The notes: a model not told the origin generated them from the sequence alone. Shown: positions 1 to 7,053, numbered from the stretch's first letter. The stretch: 13,716 bases of DNA from Planctomycetes bacterium UBA1662 (GCA_002320775.1 DCKY01000208.1:29847-43562); one strand, 5' to 3'. Numbers and translations: made by a program.

Positions 1-206
1 GCCGGCTTCGTTTCGGTCGCGGGCTTCGTTTCTTCCGGCGCCGCGTTCGGTTTTTCTGTGGGCGAGGTGGTCAATCCATTTGCAGGTTCCGGTGAGGCTT
101 GCCTGGAGCAGGAGAAGAGGGTGCAAGAGAGAACCAGGAGGAAGCCGAAGGCTGATCTCCTGACGGCGGCGAAGGATTCTTCGCCGGGTAAATGGAACTT
201 AGTCAT
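1..206 (-). CDS. N-terminal part of a secreted lipoprotein (runs off the left edge)
   Basis: Reading the minus strand from the ATG at 206 down to base 1 gives 68 codons with no stop. The N-terminus has basic residues (AVRRS at about residues 14-18), then a hydrophobic stretch (FGFLLVLSC), then the lipobox-like LFSC with Cys33 as the likely lipidated residue. This is the plan of a type II signal peptide, so the mature protein is probably membrane anchored. After Cys33 comes a Pro/Thr/Glu/Lys-rich spacer (for example EETKPATETKP), typical of a flexible linker between the lipid anchor and a folded domain lying outside the window. A GGAG about 10 nt upstream (complement of 217-220) can serve as ribosome-binding site, and the frame closes upstream at a stop at 297-299. 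The gene diverges from the FHA regulator. Its function cannot be told from this part. The lipoprotein call is fairly sure. Confidence 0.62.
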   Translation of the reverse strand, partial: MTKFHLPGEESFAAVRRSAFGFLLVLSCTLFSCSRQASPEPANGLTTSPTEKPNAAPEETKPATETKP

Positions 207-363
207 CCAGCTTGAACTCCATCCGGGTTGGGTAACCACCGCCCTTATTACGGGGCCTCTACCAGATACATTAAGATATTTCGGAGGAGAGGAATACTAG
301 AGAGCGGAAAGTTTTTCAGCCTGGCGGACCTTCTCCGAGCCGTGGTTCGTCCGTTCACCTTCA

Positions 364-392
364 TTGACACTCCCCGGAGCCTGGACTACCAT
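364..392 (+). promoter_or_regulatory. Sigma70-like promoter for the FHA-AAA+ regulator
   Basis: A perfect TTGACA (364-369) is followed after 17 bp by TACCAT (387-392), which matches TATAAT at 4 of 6 positions. Transcription would begin near 399 and leave a leader of about 125 nt before the ATG at 526. The TTG inside this -35 box is also a possible start codon for a longer frame, but the promoter reading explains it better. Confidence 0.45.
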
Positions 393-430
393 CCCGAGGG
401 TGCTCGCCCGGGTCGAAAATTCGGAGCGTG

Positions 431-445
431 CCGGTATGATACCGG
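431..445. promoter_or_regulatory. 15-bp perfect dyad in the regulator's leader (operator or hairpin)
   Basis: CCGGTAT-G-ATACCGG is perfectly symmetric around base 438. It lies about 30-45 bp past the predicted transcription start of a gene whose product has a Fis-type helix-turn-helix. It could be a dimer-binding site, for example for autoregulation, or an mRNA hairpin with a 3-nt loop. The function is inferred. Confidence 0.4.
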
Positions 446-525
446 GTGAGGGGCGGCGCCTGTGCAGTCCTGAACGTACGGCCTTCCGGCTTCAACCACG
501 TTTCATTACGGTACCTGTTCTTCTT

Positions 526-2493
526 ATGCTGCGATTCGAGATCCGGCAACACGGCAAAAAACCTTACCAGTTTGAGAGCGTCAAGAGCACGGTCTTTGTC
601 GGGCGTGATCAGTCCATGGACCTGGTCCTGGATGACCCCAGGGTCTCTCGCCAGCACGCGGTCATTACCAGTAAGGAGGGGAACTATTTCATCCAGGATG
701 TGGGAGGGCGCAACCCGGTCAGGGTTAACAGGAAGGTGGTGGTTCGTCATCTCCTGCGGGAGGGAGACGCCGTTCTTCTGGGGAATACCCATCTGAAATT
801 CCAGGAGGCGGGAGAAGGTCCTGCAGGGGTCGACCGCGGCGGCTCTGGTGAAGCAACCGAGGATGCGTCAGCGGTTGTCGATGCCCGTGAGACGTTCCAG
901 AATCTCAGGGATACGCCTGAGATTCTCAGCTCGGAGAGAACCGTCTCCGGCACCGTCGATGACGAGGAGGAGGATGTTGTCTCGGTTGGAGGGGCCGCCA
1001 GGAACCTGAGGATTCTGCGCAATTTCAGTGAGCTCATCAGGAACATTTCCGATCGCCAGCGGTTGCTCGAGTCGGCCCTGCACGCGGCGCTGGACAACCT
1101 CGACGTCAAGTACGGCTTCATTGGCCTGTTCGGGCCGGGAGGCGAGCTCGAGATCCGGGTACAGAGGAGTCCGCGCGATCCTGCCGGACCGATTTCCTAC
1201 AGCTCCTCGATTGTCGAGCGGGCGCAGCAGGAGGGAATCGCGATTCTCTTCGATGCGGAAGGAGACTCCGGCCCATCGCGAGCCGGGCTTGATTCACGCA
1301 GCCTCAAGCAATTGCAGATTTCCAGCGCCATGTGTCTGCCTCTGTTCAAGGCCGAGGAGGTCTATGGAGTTCTCTATGTCGATGACCGGGGCCGGGAGAC
1401 TCCCTTTACGGAGGAGGATCTCTACTTCGCCAACATTCTCAGCAACCTGATCTGCCTGGCGGTGGAAAAAGAGGAACTCTATGAGCAGATTCGCGATGAG
1501 AACATCGAGCTGAAGACCATCCTGCACCAGAAGAATCGTTTCATTAGCGTCAGTCCGCAGATGAAGGAGGTCCAGCGCCGGGTCAAGCGGGTGGCCGGTT
1601 TCGATACGACTGTTCTGCTCAGTGGTGAGAGCGGCACGGGTAAGGGGCTCCTGGCCCGGGCTGTGCACGACCGCTCGATGAGGCGAGCCCGCCCGTTTGT
1701 CGAGGTCAACTGCTCGGCTATCGAGGAGGGCCTGCTGGAGCTCGAGCTCTTTGGCTGCGAGCCTGGCCATGACACCGCCGGGGTCGATTCCCGGGGCAAG
1801 GCCGGCAAGCTCGAGCAGGCGGATGGTGGGACGCTCTTTCTCGATGATGTCGATGGCATGAGCCTCGATGCCCAGGCGAAGATCCTGAGTACCCTGGAGA
1901 AGGAGGCCGTTGATCGCCTGGGCTCGACTGCTGGAAGAGGGGTCGATCTGCGCATCATTGCCGCCAGCAATCGGCCGCTCTCCGCCTCCGTTGAGGAAAA
2001 GAGCTTCCGGGAAGATCTCTACTACAGGTTGAAGGTCTTTCAGATTGAGCTCGCGCCTCTGCGTGAGCGTCGAGAGGACATCCTCCCCCTGGCGCAGCAC
2101 TTCCTCTCTGTTCTTCAATACGAGGACCGAGGCCCGGTGGATCTCTCGCCCCGGACCAAGGAGCTGCTCATGGCTTATCACTGGCCGGGAAATATTCGCG
2201 AGCTGAAACACTTCATCGAGGAGGCTTTTCTCGTTTCTAACGGTACCACCATCTACCCCGAGAATTTGCCGGATGATCTGCGGCGTGAGGACAATCCCCA
2301 GCCCTCCGGGACCCTCTCTGAGATCGAAGCTCAGCATATCAGGAAGGTTCTCCAGAGCGTCAACTGGAACAAGCGCCGCGCCTCGGAGGTCCTGGGCATC
2401 AATCGTTCGACGCTGTACGAGAAAATACGCCTCTACCACATCGAGAAAGAGGAAGATCTGCCGCCGGGCGAGGAAGATGGGACCCCGGGTTGA
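526..2493 (+). CDS. FHA-GAF-AAA+-Fis transcriptional regulator (NtrC/bEBP-like) with a degenerate GAFTGA loop
   Basis: A 655-residue cytoplasmic regulator. An FHA domain fills residues 1-95 (GRD 26-28, SRQH 41-44, N63), the kind that binds phosphothreonine peptides. A GAF-like sensor lies at about 165-315, followed by a short coiled linker. The AAA+ core (about 340-570) has Walker A GESGTGKG (367-374), Walker B GTLFLDD (435-441, Asp in place of the usual Glu), sensor I AASNRP (479-484) and FREDLYYRL with Arg495/Arg501 as finger candidates. A Fis-type HTH (about 603-640, NKRRASEVLGINRSTLYEKI) ends the protein. The family normally remodels sigma54-RNA polymerase through a GAFTGA loop. Here that position reads GHDTAG (414-419) and lacks the contacting Phe, so sigma54 activation is doubtful. 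The ATG at 526 was chosen because the FHA fold starts directly after it; no Shine-Dalgarno is visible. A longer frame from TTG 364 lacks FHA-like sequence. Confidence 0.9.
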   Translation: MLRFEIRQHGKKPYQFESVKSTVFVGRDQSMDLVLDDPRVSRQHAVITSKEGNYFIQDVGGRNPVRVNRKVVVRHLLREGDAVLLGNTHLKFQEAGEGPAGVDRGGSGEATEDASAVVDARETFQNLRDTPEILSSERTVSGTVDDEEEDVVSVGGAARNLRILRNFSELIRNISDRQRLLESALHAALDNLDVKYGFIGLFGPGGELEIRVQRSPRDPAGPISYSSSIVERAQQEGIAILFDAEGDSGPSRAGLDSRSLKQLQISSAMCLPLFKAEEVYGVLYVDDRGRETPFTEEDLYFANILSNLICLAVEKEELYEQIRDENIELKTILHQKNRFISVSPQMKEVQRRVKRVAGFDTTVLLSGESGTGKGLLARAVHDRSMRRARPFVEVNCSAIEEGLLELELFGCEPGHDTAGVDSRGKAGKLEQADGGTLFLDDVDGMSLDAQAKILSTLEKEAVDRLGSTAGRGVDLRIIAASNRPLSASVEEKSFREDLYYRLKVFQIELAPLRERREDILPLAQHFLSVLQYEDRGPVDLSPRTKELLMAYHWPGNIRELKHFIEEAFLVSNGTTIYPENLPDDLRREDNPQPSGTLSEIEAQHIRKVLQSVNWNKRRASEVLGINRSTLYEKIRLYHIEKEEDLPPGEEDGTPG

Positions 2494-2506
2494 ACCGGGG
2501 GTTTTT
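2483..2506 (+). terminator. Intrinsic terminator overlapping the regulator's stop codon
   Basis: CCCCGG (2483-2488) pairs with CCGGGG (2495-2500) around a 6-nt loop. G2501 and a run of five T (2502-2506) follow. The TGA stop (2491-2493) sits in the loop. It separates the regulator from gmhA. Confidence 0.65.
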
Positions 2507-2526
2507 GGCTTACAGGAGTTGGTTTC

Positions 2527-2555
2527 TTGACAAACCCGCGGTGGGATAATATTTA
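2527..2555 (+). promoter_or_regulatory. Promoter for gmhA
   Basis: Perfect TTGACA (2527-2532), then 14 bp, then TAATATTTA (2547-2555). With 17-bp spacing the -10 hexamer would be TATTTA (2550-2555). An alternative is an extended -10, TG-G-GATAAT (2542-2550). The same TTGAC(A/T)-N14-TAATATTTA layout recurs upstream of the E1 gene at 11041-11069, which supports its being a real promoter. Confidence 0.6.
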
Positions 2556-2564
2556 CTCAGAAGC

Positions 2565-2574
2565 GATAATTATC
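2565..2574. promoter_or_regulatory. Operator candidate: 10-bp palindrome GATAATTATC
   Basis: A perfect 10-bp palindrome lies 9 bp after the -10 region, at about +3 to +12 of the expected transcript. Its GATAAT half is a direct copy of GATAAT at 2545, exactly 20 bp (about two helical turns) upstream. This position would suit a repressor. The sequence is clear; the role is inferred. Confidence 0.35.
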
Positions 2575-2575
2575 C

Positions 2576-2607
2576 GGTCTGCCGCCGCTTTCTTGCGGGC
2601 GCGGACC
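2576..2607 (+). other. Leader hairpin upstream of gmhA
   Basis: GGTCTGC (2576-2582) pairs with GCGGACC (2601-2607) with one G-U pair. An inner CCGC (2585-2588) pairs with GCGG (2595-2598) around the loop TTTCTT. No T-run follows, so it is not a terminator as it stands. It ends 36 nt before the AGGAAGG ribosome-binding site. Confidence 0.4.
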
Positions 2608-2654
2608 TGGTGCCATCGAGTCATCGAAATAGAATCTTTGAACAGGAAGGCTTC

Positions 2655-3251
2655 ATGTCAGAATCAGTGAGTCCGGTCATCGAGGGAATGGGCGAACATA
2701 TCAAGCGCACGGTCGAGTTGCTCGAAAAGACCGATCTCGAGGCGGTCAGCGCCCTGGTCGATAAGCTCTTCGAAGCTTACCAGGACGGGACGCGTGTCTA
2801 TATCTGCGGCAACGGCGGCTCGGCAGCCACGGCCAGCCATTTTTCCGAAGATCTCGCGAAGAGCACCATCAAGGACCAGGCGGTCCAGAAGCGTCTTCGG
2901 GTGAGCAGCCTGACCGACAGCGTTCCTTTCATCTCGGCGCTGGGCAATGACTGGGGCTATGACACGATCTTTCGGGAGCAGCTCGTGACAGTCGCTGAAG
3001 AGGGGGATGTGCTCATCGCCATCAGCGGCTCCGGCAACAGTCCGAATGTTGTCAGCGCTGTTCAATGGGCTTCGGAGAACGGGTTGTTTACCGTTGGTTT
3101 CAGCGGCTTCAATGGCGGCAAGCTCAAGGGGATGGTTGACCTGAGTGTTCACAGCCCTGTTCTTGATATGGAGATCGCTGAGAACACCCACATGGTTGTC
3201 GTGCATCTTGTGGTCAGCGGTTTGCGCGCGAGGATCAACGAGGCGGCCTGA
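2655..3251 (+). CDS. gmhA: D-sedoheptulose-7-phosphate isomerase (SIS-domain protein)
   Basis: A 198-residue single SIS-domain protein of normal family length. GmhA converts sedoheptulose 7-phosphate to D-glycero-D-manno-heptose 7-phosphate, the first step of the ADP-heptose pathway for LPS inner core or glycoprotein heptose. The sequence shows the sugar-phosphate loop GNGGSAATASHFSEDL (52-67), with the Glu of HFSE matching the catalytic Glu of E. coli GmhA. It also shows GNDWGYDTIF (97-106), SGSGNSPNVV (124-133) and the C-terminal THMVVVH (178-184), with histidines where GmhA has its active-site His. ATG 2655 follows AGGAAGG (2644-2650). An upstream in-frame GTG at 2610 overlaps the leader hairpin and is unlikely. 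thiD2-thiE begins 39 nt downstream without a visible terminator, so the two may be cotranscribed. DiaA-like SIS proteins are the main alternative. Confidence 0.87.
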   Translation: MSESVSPVIEGMGEHIKRTVELLEKTDLEAVSALVDKLFEAYQDGTRVYICGNGGSAATASHFSEDLAKSTIKDQAVQKRLRVSSLTDSVPFISALGNDWGYDTIFREQLVTVAEEGDVLIAISGSGNSPNVVSAVQWASENGLFTVGFSGFNGGKLKGMVDLSVHSPVLDMEIAENTHMVVVHLVVSGLRARINEAA

Positions 3252-3290
3252 AGCGTCCAGGCGGTTTGCTAATTCGGGGGCTCGGTTTTA

Positions 3291-4373
3291 ATGGCAGGAA
3301 AGAACGGGACTCACGAACGTTCAGGCGACGCCTCGCTGCGTCTCTACGATGCCAATCTCAACCGTGCATCCGAAGGCCTGCGGGTAGCCGAGGACGTTTG
3401 CCGTTTTCATCTCGACCTGCCCGGCCTGGCGACGGAGCTCAAGGAATTGCGCCACCAGTTGCTCTCGGTACCTCTCGGAGCAGGGCTTTCGAGAGAGGAT
3501 CTTCTGCGGGCGAGGGATATCGAGGGAGATGTCGGGCGCGACAGCGCGACTCCGGAATCTTCCAGCGAGCCGGTCGATCTTACCGAGACGGCCTACAGGA
3601 ACCTGCGCCGAGGCGCCGAGGCAATTCGTGTTCTCGAGGAGGTTAGCCGCAGCCAGGGCGGGGCCCCCGGAGTCCTGCAGGAGCTGCGCTACCGGGTTTA
3701 TTCGGTCGAAAAGGCCATGCTGAGCCTTGTTGATGTGACGGCGCGCCGCGGCGAGCTGCTCGAGGCCGCCCGCGTCTGCCTGTTGGTAACCGCTGAGGCC
3801 TGTCCGGGGGGAGAGCTTACCGCCGTGGTACGGAGCTGCATTGATGCCGGGGCCGGGATGATCCAATTACGCGAGAAGAACCTCGATGACAGTGAGCTCC
3901 TGGAGAGTGCGAGGGCCTTGCGGGAGATCTGCTCGGCGGGGGGGGCGCTCTTCGTGGTGAATGACCGGCCTGACATCGCCCTGCTGAGTCACGCAGATGG
4001 CGTTCATCTCGGGCAGGAGGACCTCTCTCTTTCCCAGGCCCGGCGTATTGTCGGTGACAATGTACTCATCGGCCGGTCAACACACTCTCTCGAGCAAGCC
4101 AGGGAGGCTGCGCGTGAAGGGGCCGACTATATCGGCGCCGGGCCGGTATTCGAGACCTCGACGAAGGACGCGGGACCCCTGCTTGGCGTGGATGGCCTGA
4201 GCGGCATTCTTGAAGGCGTGAGTCTGCCTGTTTTCGCGATTGGCGGGCTGGCAGGTTCGAATGTTCCCCTGGTGCGAGAGGCCGGAGGCGAGCGGATTGC
4301 AGTCTGCTCAGCCGTTTTAGACAGCCCCAGTCCTGAAGAAACGGTTGGCGGGCTTTGCTCGGTTCTTGCCTGA
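3291..4373 (+). CDS. thiE: ThiD2-ThiE fusion: HMP-phosphate kinase / thiamine-phosphate synthase
   Basis: A 360-residue two-domain cytoplasmic enzyme of thiamine synthesis. The N-terminal half (about 16-145) has the helical ThiD2 pattern, YDANLNRASEGLRVAED (19-35), and later YRNLRRGAEAIRVLEE (102-117) and LRYRVYSVEK. ThiD2 is established as a kinase making HMP-PP from HMP-P, unrelated to the usual ThiD. The C-terminal half (about 158-360) is ThiE, a TIM barrel joining HMP-PP to thiazole phosphate. It carries QLREK (192-196), VVNDRPDIA (222-230), GRSTHS (261-266), GAGPVFETSTK (282-292) and AIGGL (316-320). All the expected pyrophosphate- and Mg-binding motifs appear present. Such fusions are known in cyanobacteria, planctomycetes and Aquificae-type bacteria. 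The Shine-Dalgarno is poor, only a G-run about 10 nt upstream. No TPP riboswitch is visible in the short gap after gmhA. Confidence 0.93.
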   Translation: MAGKNGTHERSGDASLRLYDANLNRASEGLRVAEDVCRFHLDLPGLATELKELRHQLLSVPLGAGLSREDLLRARDIEGDVGRDSATPESSSEPVDLTETAYRNLRRGAEAIRVLEEVSRSQGGAPGVLQELRYRVYSVEKAMLSLVDVTARRGELLEAARVCLLVTAEACPGGELTAVVRSCIDAGAGMIQLREKNLDDSELLESARALREICSAGGALFVVNDRPDIALLSHADGVHLGQEDLSLSQARRIVGDNVLIGRSTHSLEQAREAAREGADYIGAGPVFETSTKDAGPLLGVDGLSGILEGVSLPVFAIGGLAGSNVPLVREAGGERIAVCSAVLDSPSPEETVGGLCSVLA

Positions 4374-4374
4374 A

Positions 4375-4396
4375 AAGAGGGGTCGCCTCTTCTTCT
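4375..4396 (+). terminator. Probable terminator after thiE
   Basis: AAGAGG (4375-4380) pairs with CCTCTT (4386-4391) around a 5-nt loop, followed by the pyrimidine run CTTCT. It begins directly after the thiE stop. The T-tract is interrupted, so strength is uncertain. Confidence 0.45.
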
Positions 4397-4412
4397 AATC
4401 GTCCCGCTGCTC

Positions 4413-4418
4413 TATAAT
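4413..4418 (+). promoter_or_regulatory. TATAAT -10 box placed for a leaderless transcript
   Basis: A perfect TATAAT lies with its last base 7 nt before the A of the ATG at 4426. A usual start distance puts the mRNA 5' end at or next to that A. No Shine-Dalgarno is present between them. The -35 region (about 4390-4395, TTCTTC) is a poor match. Confidence 0.55.
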
Positions 4419-4425
4419 TCTCCGC

Positions 4426-5076
4426 ATGAGTGAACACTCCAGACAGCGAATTCCCAGCATGCTGTTATCCCTGGTCCCCGGCTGGGGGCATGTCTATTGG
4501 GGAAGGGAAGCTCTCGGTATCGGCATCTTTTCCGCCGCGGCGCTCGTGGGCTTCGGCTTTCTCAACACCTGGCTTGTCTACCAGGGGCCGGGAAAGACGA
4601 CGATGGTCTGGGTTTTCGGGGTCGTCTTCTGTCTCGTTATGGCGGCCAACTGGATCGATATTTTTCTGCGTACCGACCCGGCCCGTGTTGGTGAAGACGA
4701 CCGCCGGCGCAAGCTGTGTATTCAGCGCGGTACCGCCGCGTATCTACAGGGTGACCTCGACGTAGCGCTGGGAGAGTTCAAGGAATGTTTGAAGATCGAG
4801 CCGAACTGTCCCGAGGCGCTTTTTCGTATCGGCGTCCTGGCCGCGCGCCAGGGCGACATCGAGATCGCCCGTACCGGCCTGCGCCGTGCTTTGCGCTACG
4901 ATGTCGGAGGGAAGTGGACGTGGGAAATCGAACGCGAGTTTATTCGGCTTGATGCGGAGATGCCCGCGTCGGCGGAGAACGGCCATGATGACAGGGAGAA
5001 TGAGGAGCCTCGTGAGGAAGCTCTTGATGAGGGCTCCCCTGAAAGAGAGGAGGAGGCCGAGCACGCCTCGGCGTGA
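4426..5076 (+). CDS. Membrane-anchored TPR-repeat protein
   Basis: A 216-residue protein of unknown role. The N-terminus (SMLLSLVPGWGHVYWGREALG, described in parts: LVPGWGHVYWG at 16-26) resembles the Pro-Gly-(W/L)-Gly-x-x-Y-x-G motif of TM2-type small membrane domains. Two hydrophobic segments follow at about 30-53 and 58-81. Residues 97-158 form about two TPR repeats (GTAAYLQGDLDVALGEFKECL, shortened: YLQGDLDVALGEF 106-118; then ALFRIGVLAARQGDIEIA 131-148), usually protein-protein docking surfaces. The C-terminal 35 residues are very acidic (runs of Glu and Asp) and probably disordered. Both TM segments are near the N-terminus, so the TPR part probably lies in the cytoplasm. The start fits a leaderless mRNA. 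Its stop overlaps or abuts the purM start, so the two are translationally linked although no functional link is obvious. Confidence 0.8.
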   Translation: MSEHSRQRIPSMLLSLVPGWGHVYWGREALGIGIFSAAALVGFGFLNTWLVYQGPGKTTMVWVFGVVFCLVMAANWIDIFLRTDPARVGEDDRRRKLCIQRGTAAYLQGDLDVALGEFKECLKIEPNCPEALFRIGVLAARQGDIEIARTGLRRALRYDVGGKWTWEIEREFIRLDAEMPASAENGHDDRENEEPREEALDEGSPEREEEAEHASA

Positions 5077-5078
5077 GG

Positions 5079-6143
5079 ATGGTCACCTATAAAGATTCAG
5101 GGGTAGACATTGACGCCGGCAATGCCGCCGTCGAGCGTATCTCCAGTCATGTCCAGAGTACCTATACGCCGCAGGTCCTGACCGGAAGCCATGGAGGCTT
5201 TGCCGGGATGTTCCGGCTCGATTATCCCAGGGGGACCATCGAGAAAGACTTCAAGGACCCGGTTCTTGTCGCCTGCACCGATGGGGTCGGGACCAAGCTC
5301 GAGGTCGCCTACAGGATGGGAATCTCGAATACGATCGGGATTGACCTGGTGGCGATGTGCGTCAATGACCTCATCGTTCAGGGGGCGAAGCCCCTGTTCT
5401 TCCTCGACTACATCGCCGTGGGGAAGATGGAGCCTGATACGATCAGCGGACTGGTCGAGGGTATCGCCGAGGGCTGCAGGCAGTCCGGCTGCGCCATTCT
5501 CGGCGGCGAGACCGCCGAGATGCCCGGCTTCTATCCGCCCGGTCACTACGAGCTGGCCGGCTTCTCCGTGGGCGCTGCCGAGAGGAAGCGTCTTATACTC
5601 GGAGACCGGGTCGAGGCGGGAGACAAGGTCATCGGCCTGGTGTCGAGCGGTTTTCACTCCAACGGTTACTCCCTGGTGCGAAAGGTGTTTCTCGGTAAGC
5701 GCGCCAGCGCGAAGAGTCTCGAGCGGGTTCTGCCGGGGTGTGACCGGCCCCTTGGCGAGACCCTGCTGGAGCCAACCCGGATCTATGTGAAGCCTGTCCT
5801 CTCCGTTCTCGATGCCTATCGGCAGAAACGGCCGGTTCACGCCATCAGTCATATCACCGGCGGCGGACTCATCGAAAACATCCCGCGCTGTCTTCCCGGT
5901 CATCTCGATGTGGTTATCCAGCGCAAGGCCTGGAAGCCGCCGGCCATCTTCACCCACCTGGCCAAGCGGGGTAAGGTTCCCAGGGCCGAGATGTACCGCG
6001 TCTTCAACATGGGGATCGGGATGGTGCTTGTGGTCTCGCGCCACTTCGCCGGCTCAGTTCTGAGACGGCTCCAGGATGAGGGAGAGCCCGCGGTGGAGAT
6101 CGGAGAGGTGGTCAAGGGCAAGGGCAAGGTGAAGTTCAAGTAG
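5079..6143 (+). CDS. purM: Phosphoribosylformylglycinamidine cyclo-ligase (AIR synthetase)
   Basis: A 354-residue enzyme of de novo purine synthesis, closing the imidazole ring of FGAM with ATP to give AIR in the cytoplasm. The family signature is complete: YKDSGVDIDAGN (4-15), the ATP/phosphate motif VLVACTDGVGTK (62-73), VNDLIVQGAKPLFFLDY (95-111), GGETAEMPGFY (142-152), SSGFHSNGYSLVR (189-201) and the C-terminal HITGGG and NMGIGM. Length is normal. The ATG at 5079 is preferred because it gives the family's usual N-terminus. A GTG at 5073 that overlaps the previous stop as GTGA is also possible and would add two residues. No promoter is visible between the TPR gene and purM, so it is probably read from the TATAAT promoter at 4413. 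It converges on dapF with only 13 nt between the stops and no obvious terminator. Confidence 0.97.
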   Translation: MVTYKDSGVDIDAGNAAVERISSHVQSTYTPQVLTGSHGGFAGMFRLDYPRGTIEKDFKDPVLVACTDGVGTKLEVAYRMGISNTIGIDLVAMCVNDLIVQGAKPLFFLDYIAVGKMEPDTISGLVEGIAEGCRQSGCAILGGETAEMPGFYPPGHYELAGFSVGAAERKRLILGDRVEAGDKVIGLVSSGFHSNGYSLVRKVFLGKRASAKSLERVLPGCDRPLGETLLEPTRIYVKPVLSVLDAYRQKRPVHAISHITGGGLIENIPRCLPGHLDVVIQRKAWKPPAIFTHLAKRGKVPRAEMYRVFNMGIGMVLVVSRHFAGSVLRRLQDEGEPAVEIGEVVKGKGKVKFK

Positions 6144-6156
6144 GCCCGGGGAGGGG

Positions 6157-7053
6157 TTAGAGAGCCAGCTCGCCGGAATAGACCTCGGTCGCCGGGCCCG
6201 TCATCCACACATTGCCATCCCGTCCGCTTCCATCCCAGCGGATCTTGAGATCGCCGCCCCGCAGGTGGACGACCGCTTCGCGGTCACACCAGTCGTTGAG
6301 CACGCCGGCGACGACGGCCGCGCAGGCTCCTGTGCCGCAGGCGAGGGTCTCGCCGCTGCCTCTCTCCCAGACCCTGAAGTCCAGCTCGGTGCGCGAGCGG
6401 GGCACGACAAATTCTGTGTTCACCCTTTCCGGGAACCAGGGGTGGTTCTCAAAGCGGGGCCCCCATTCCTCCAGGGGCAGCTGGCCGAGCGACGGCAGCT
6501 CGACGCCTTCGGGGGCCCGGGTTTCATCGAGCCGGATGACGGCGTGAGGGTTGCCCATCGAGATGCCGGTAAGGTGAAAAAGAAGACCCTCGACCTCCAG
6601 CGGGATGCGGATGGCCGCCTCCTCCGAGTCTTCGCCATCGGCCAGCGGGATCTCTCCCCGTTTCAGGCCGGGGGTGCCCATATCGACCGCCACCTCGCTG
6701 GCCTGGCCATCGGCGCCCGTCTCGATCAGCAGCTTTTTTATCCCGGCATCGGTTTCCACCCGGAGCTCTCGCTCTTCGGCGATCCCGTGGTCATGGACAT
6801 ACTTGGCAACACAGCGGATCCCGTTGCCGCACATCTGTCCGCGGCTTCCGTCGGCGTTGTACATCTCCATGCGGCAGTGGTTCGCATCTTCGCCTGGCGG
6901 CTGGATGATGATCAGGCCGTCGGAGCCGATTCCGAAGTTCCTGTCGGAGATCTTCCTGGAGAGTCCAGCGGGATCTTCGAGGGCCGTTTCAAAGCCGTTG
7001 ATATAGACGTAATCGTTGCCGAGGCCGTGCATCTTGGTGAATTTCACAGTCAT
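6157..7053 (-). CDS. dapF: Diaminopimelate epimerase
   Basis: A 298-residue PLP-independent epimerase converting LL- to meso-diaminopimelate for lysine and peptidoglycan. The N-terminal KFTKMHGLGNDYV (4-16) is diagnostic. The two catalytic cysteines are visible in MCGNGIRC (Cys75) and ACGTGA (Cys239), with the substrate-binding NADGS (66-70), GNPHAV (167-172) and ERGSGET (230-236). Length is slightly above the common 270-280 because of a longer middle section (about 135-195). Two starts are possible: ATG 7062 (adding Met-Pro-Gly) or ATG 7053. The latter is chosen because it gives the standard family N-terminus and because a TAAGAT box ends 8 bases before it. Neither start has a Shine-Dalgarno. 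The gene converges on purM and diverges from the exported protein to its right. Confidence 0.96.
   Translation of the reverse strand: MTVKFTKMHGLGNDYVYINGFETALEDPAGLSRKISDRNFGIGSDGLIIIQPPGEDANHCRMEMYNADGSRGQMCGNGIRCVAKYVHDHGIAEERELRVETDAGIKKLLIETGADGQASEVAVDMGTPGLKRGEIPLADGEDSEEAAIRIPLEVEGLLFHLTGISMGNPHAVIRLDETRAPEGVELPSLGQLPLEEWGPRFENHPWFPERVNTEFVVPRSRTELDFRVWERGSGETLACGTGACAAVVAGVLNDWCDREAVVHLRGGDLKIRWDGSGRDGNVWMTGPATEVYSGELAL

Larger units (their letters stand above)
207..525. other. Divergent intergenic region between the lipoprotein and the FHA regulator
   Basis: No convincing coding frame was found in these 319 bp. The region holds a sigma70-like promoter pointing right (364-392) and a 15-bp perfect dyad (431-445), listed separately. 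A purine-rich, SD-like GGAGGAGAGG near 283-292 has no suitable start codon after it. No clear minus-strand promoter for the lipoprotein was recognised, although AT-rich sequence near 268-282 could hold a -10 element. Confidence 0.5.

Noticed and set aside
283..292. Strong Shine-Dalgarno-like GGAGGAGAGG
   Set aside because: No start codon follows at a usable distance, and the frames behind it show no protein features.
364..525. TTG 364 or ATG 436 as the start of the FHA regulator
   Set aside because: The added residues are not FHA-like, TTG 364 is the first part of a perfect TTGACA, and ATG 436 lies in a palindrome without a Shine-Dalgarno.
1294..2439. A 381-codon minus-strand frame inside the FHA regulator
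   Set aside because: Shadow of a clear AAA+ gene; no recognisable protein features.
3252..3290. TPP riboswitch before thiD2-thiE
   Set aside because: The gap is only 39 nt and shows no THI-box sequence.
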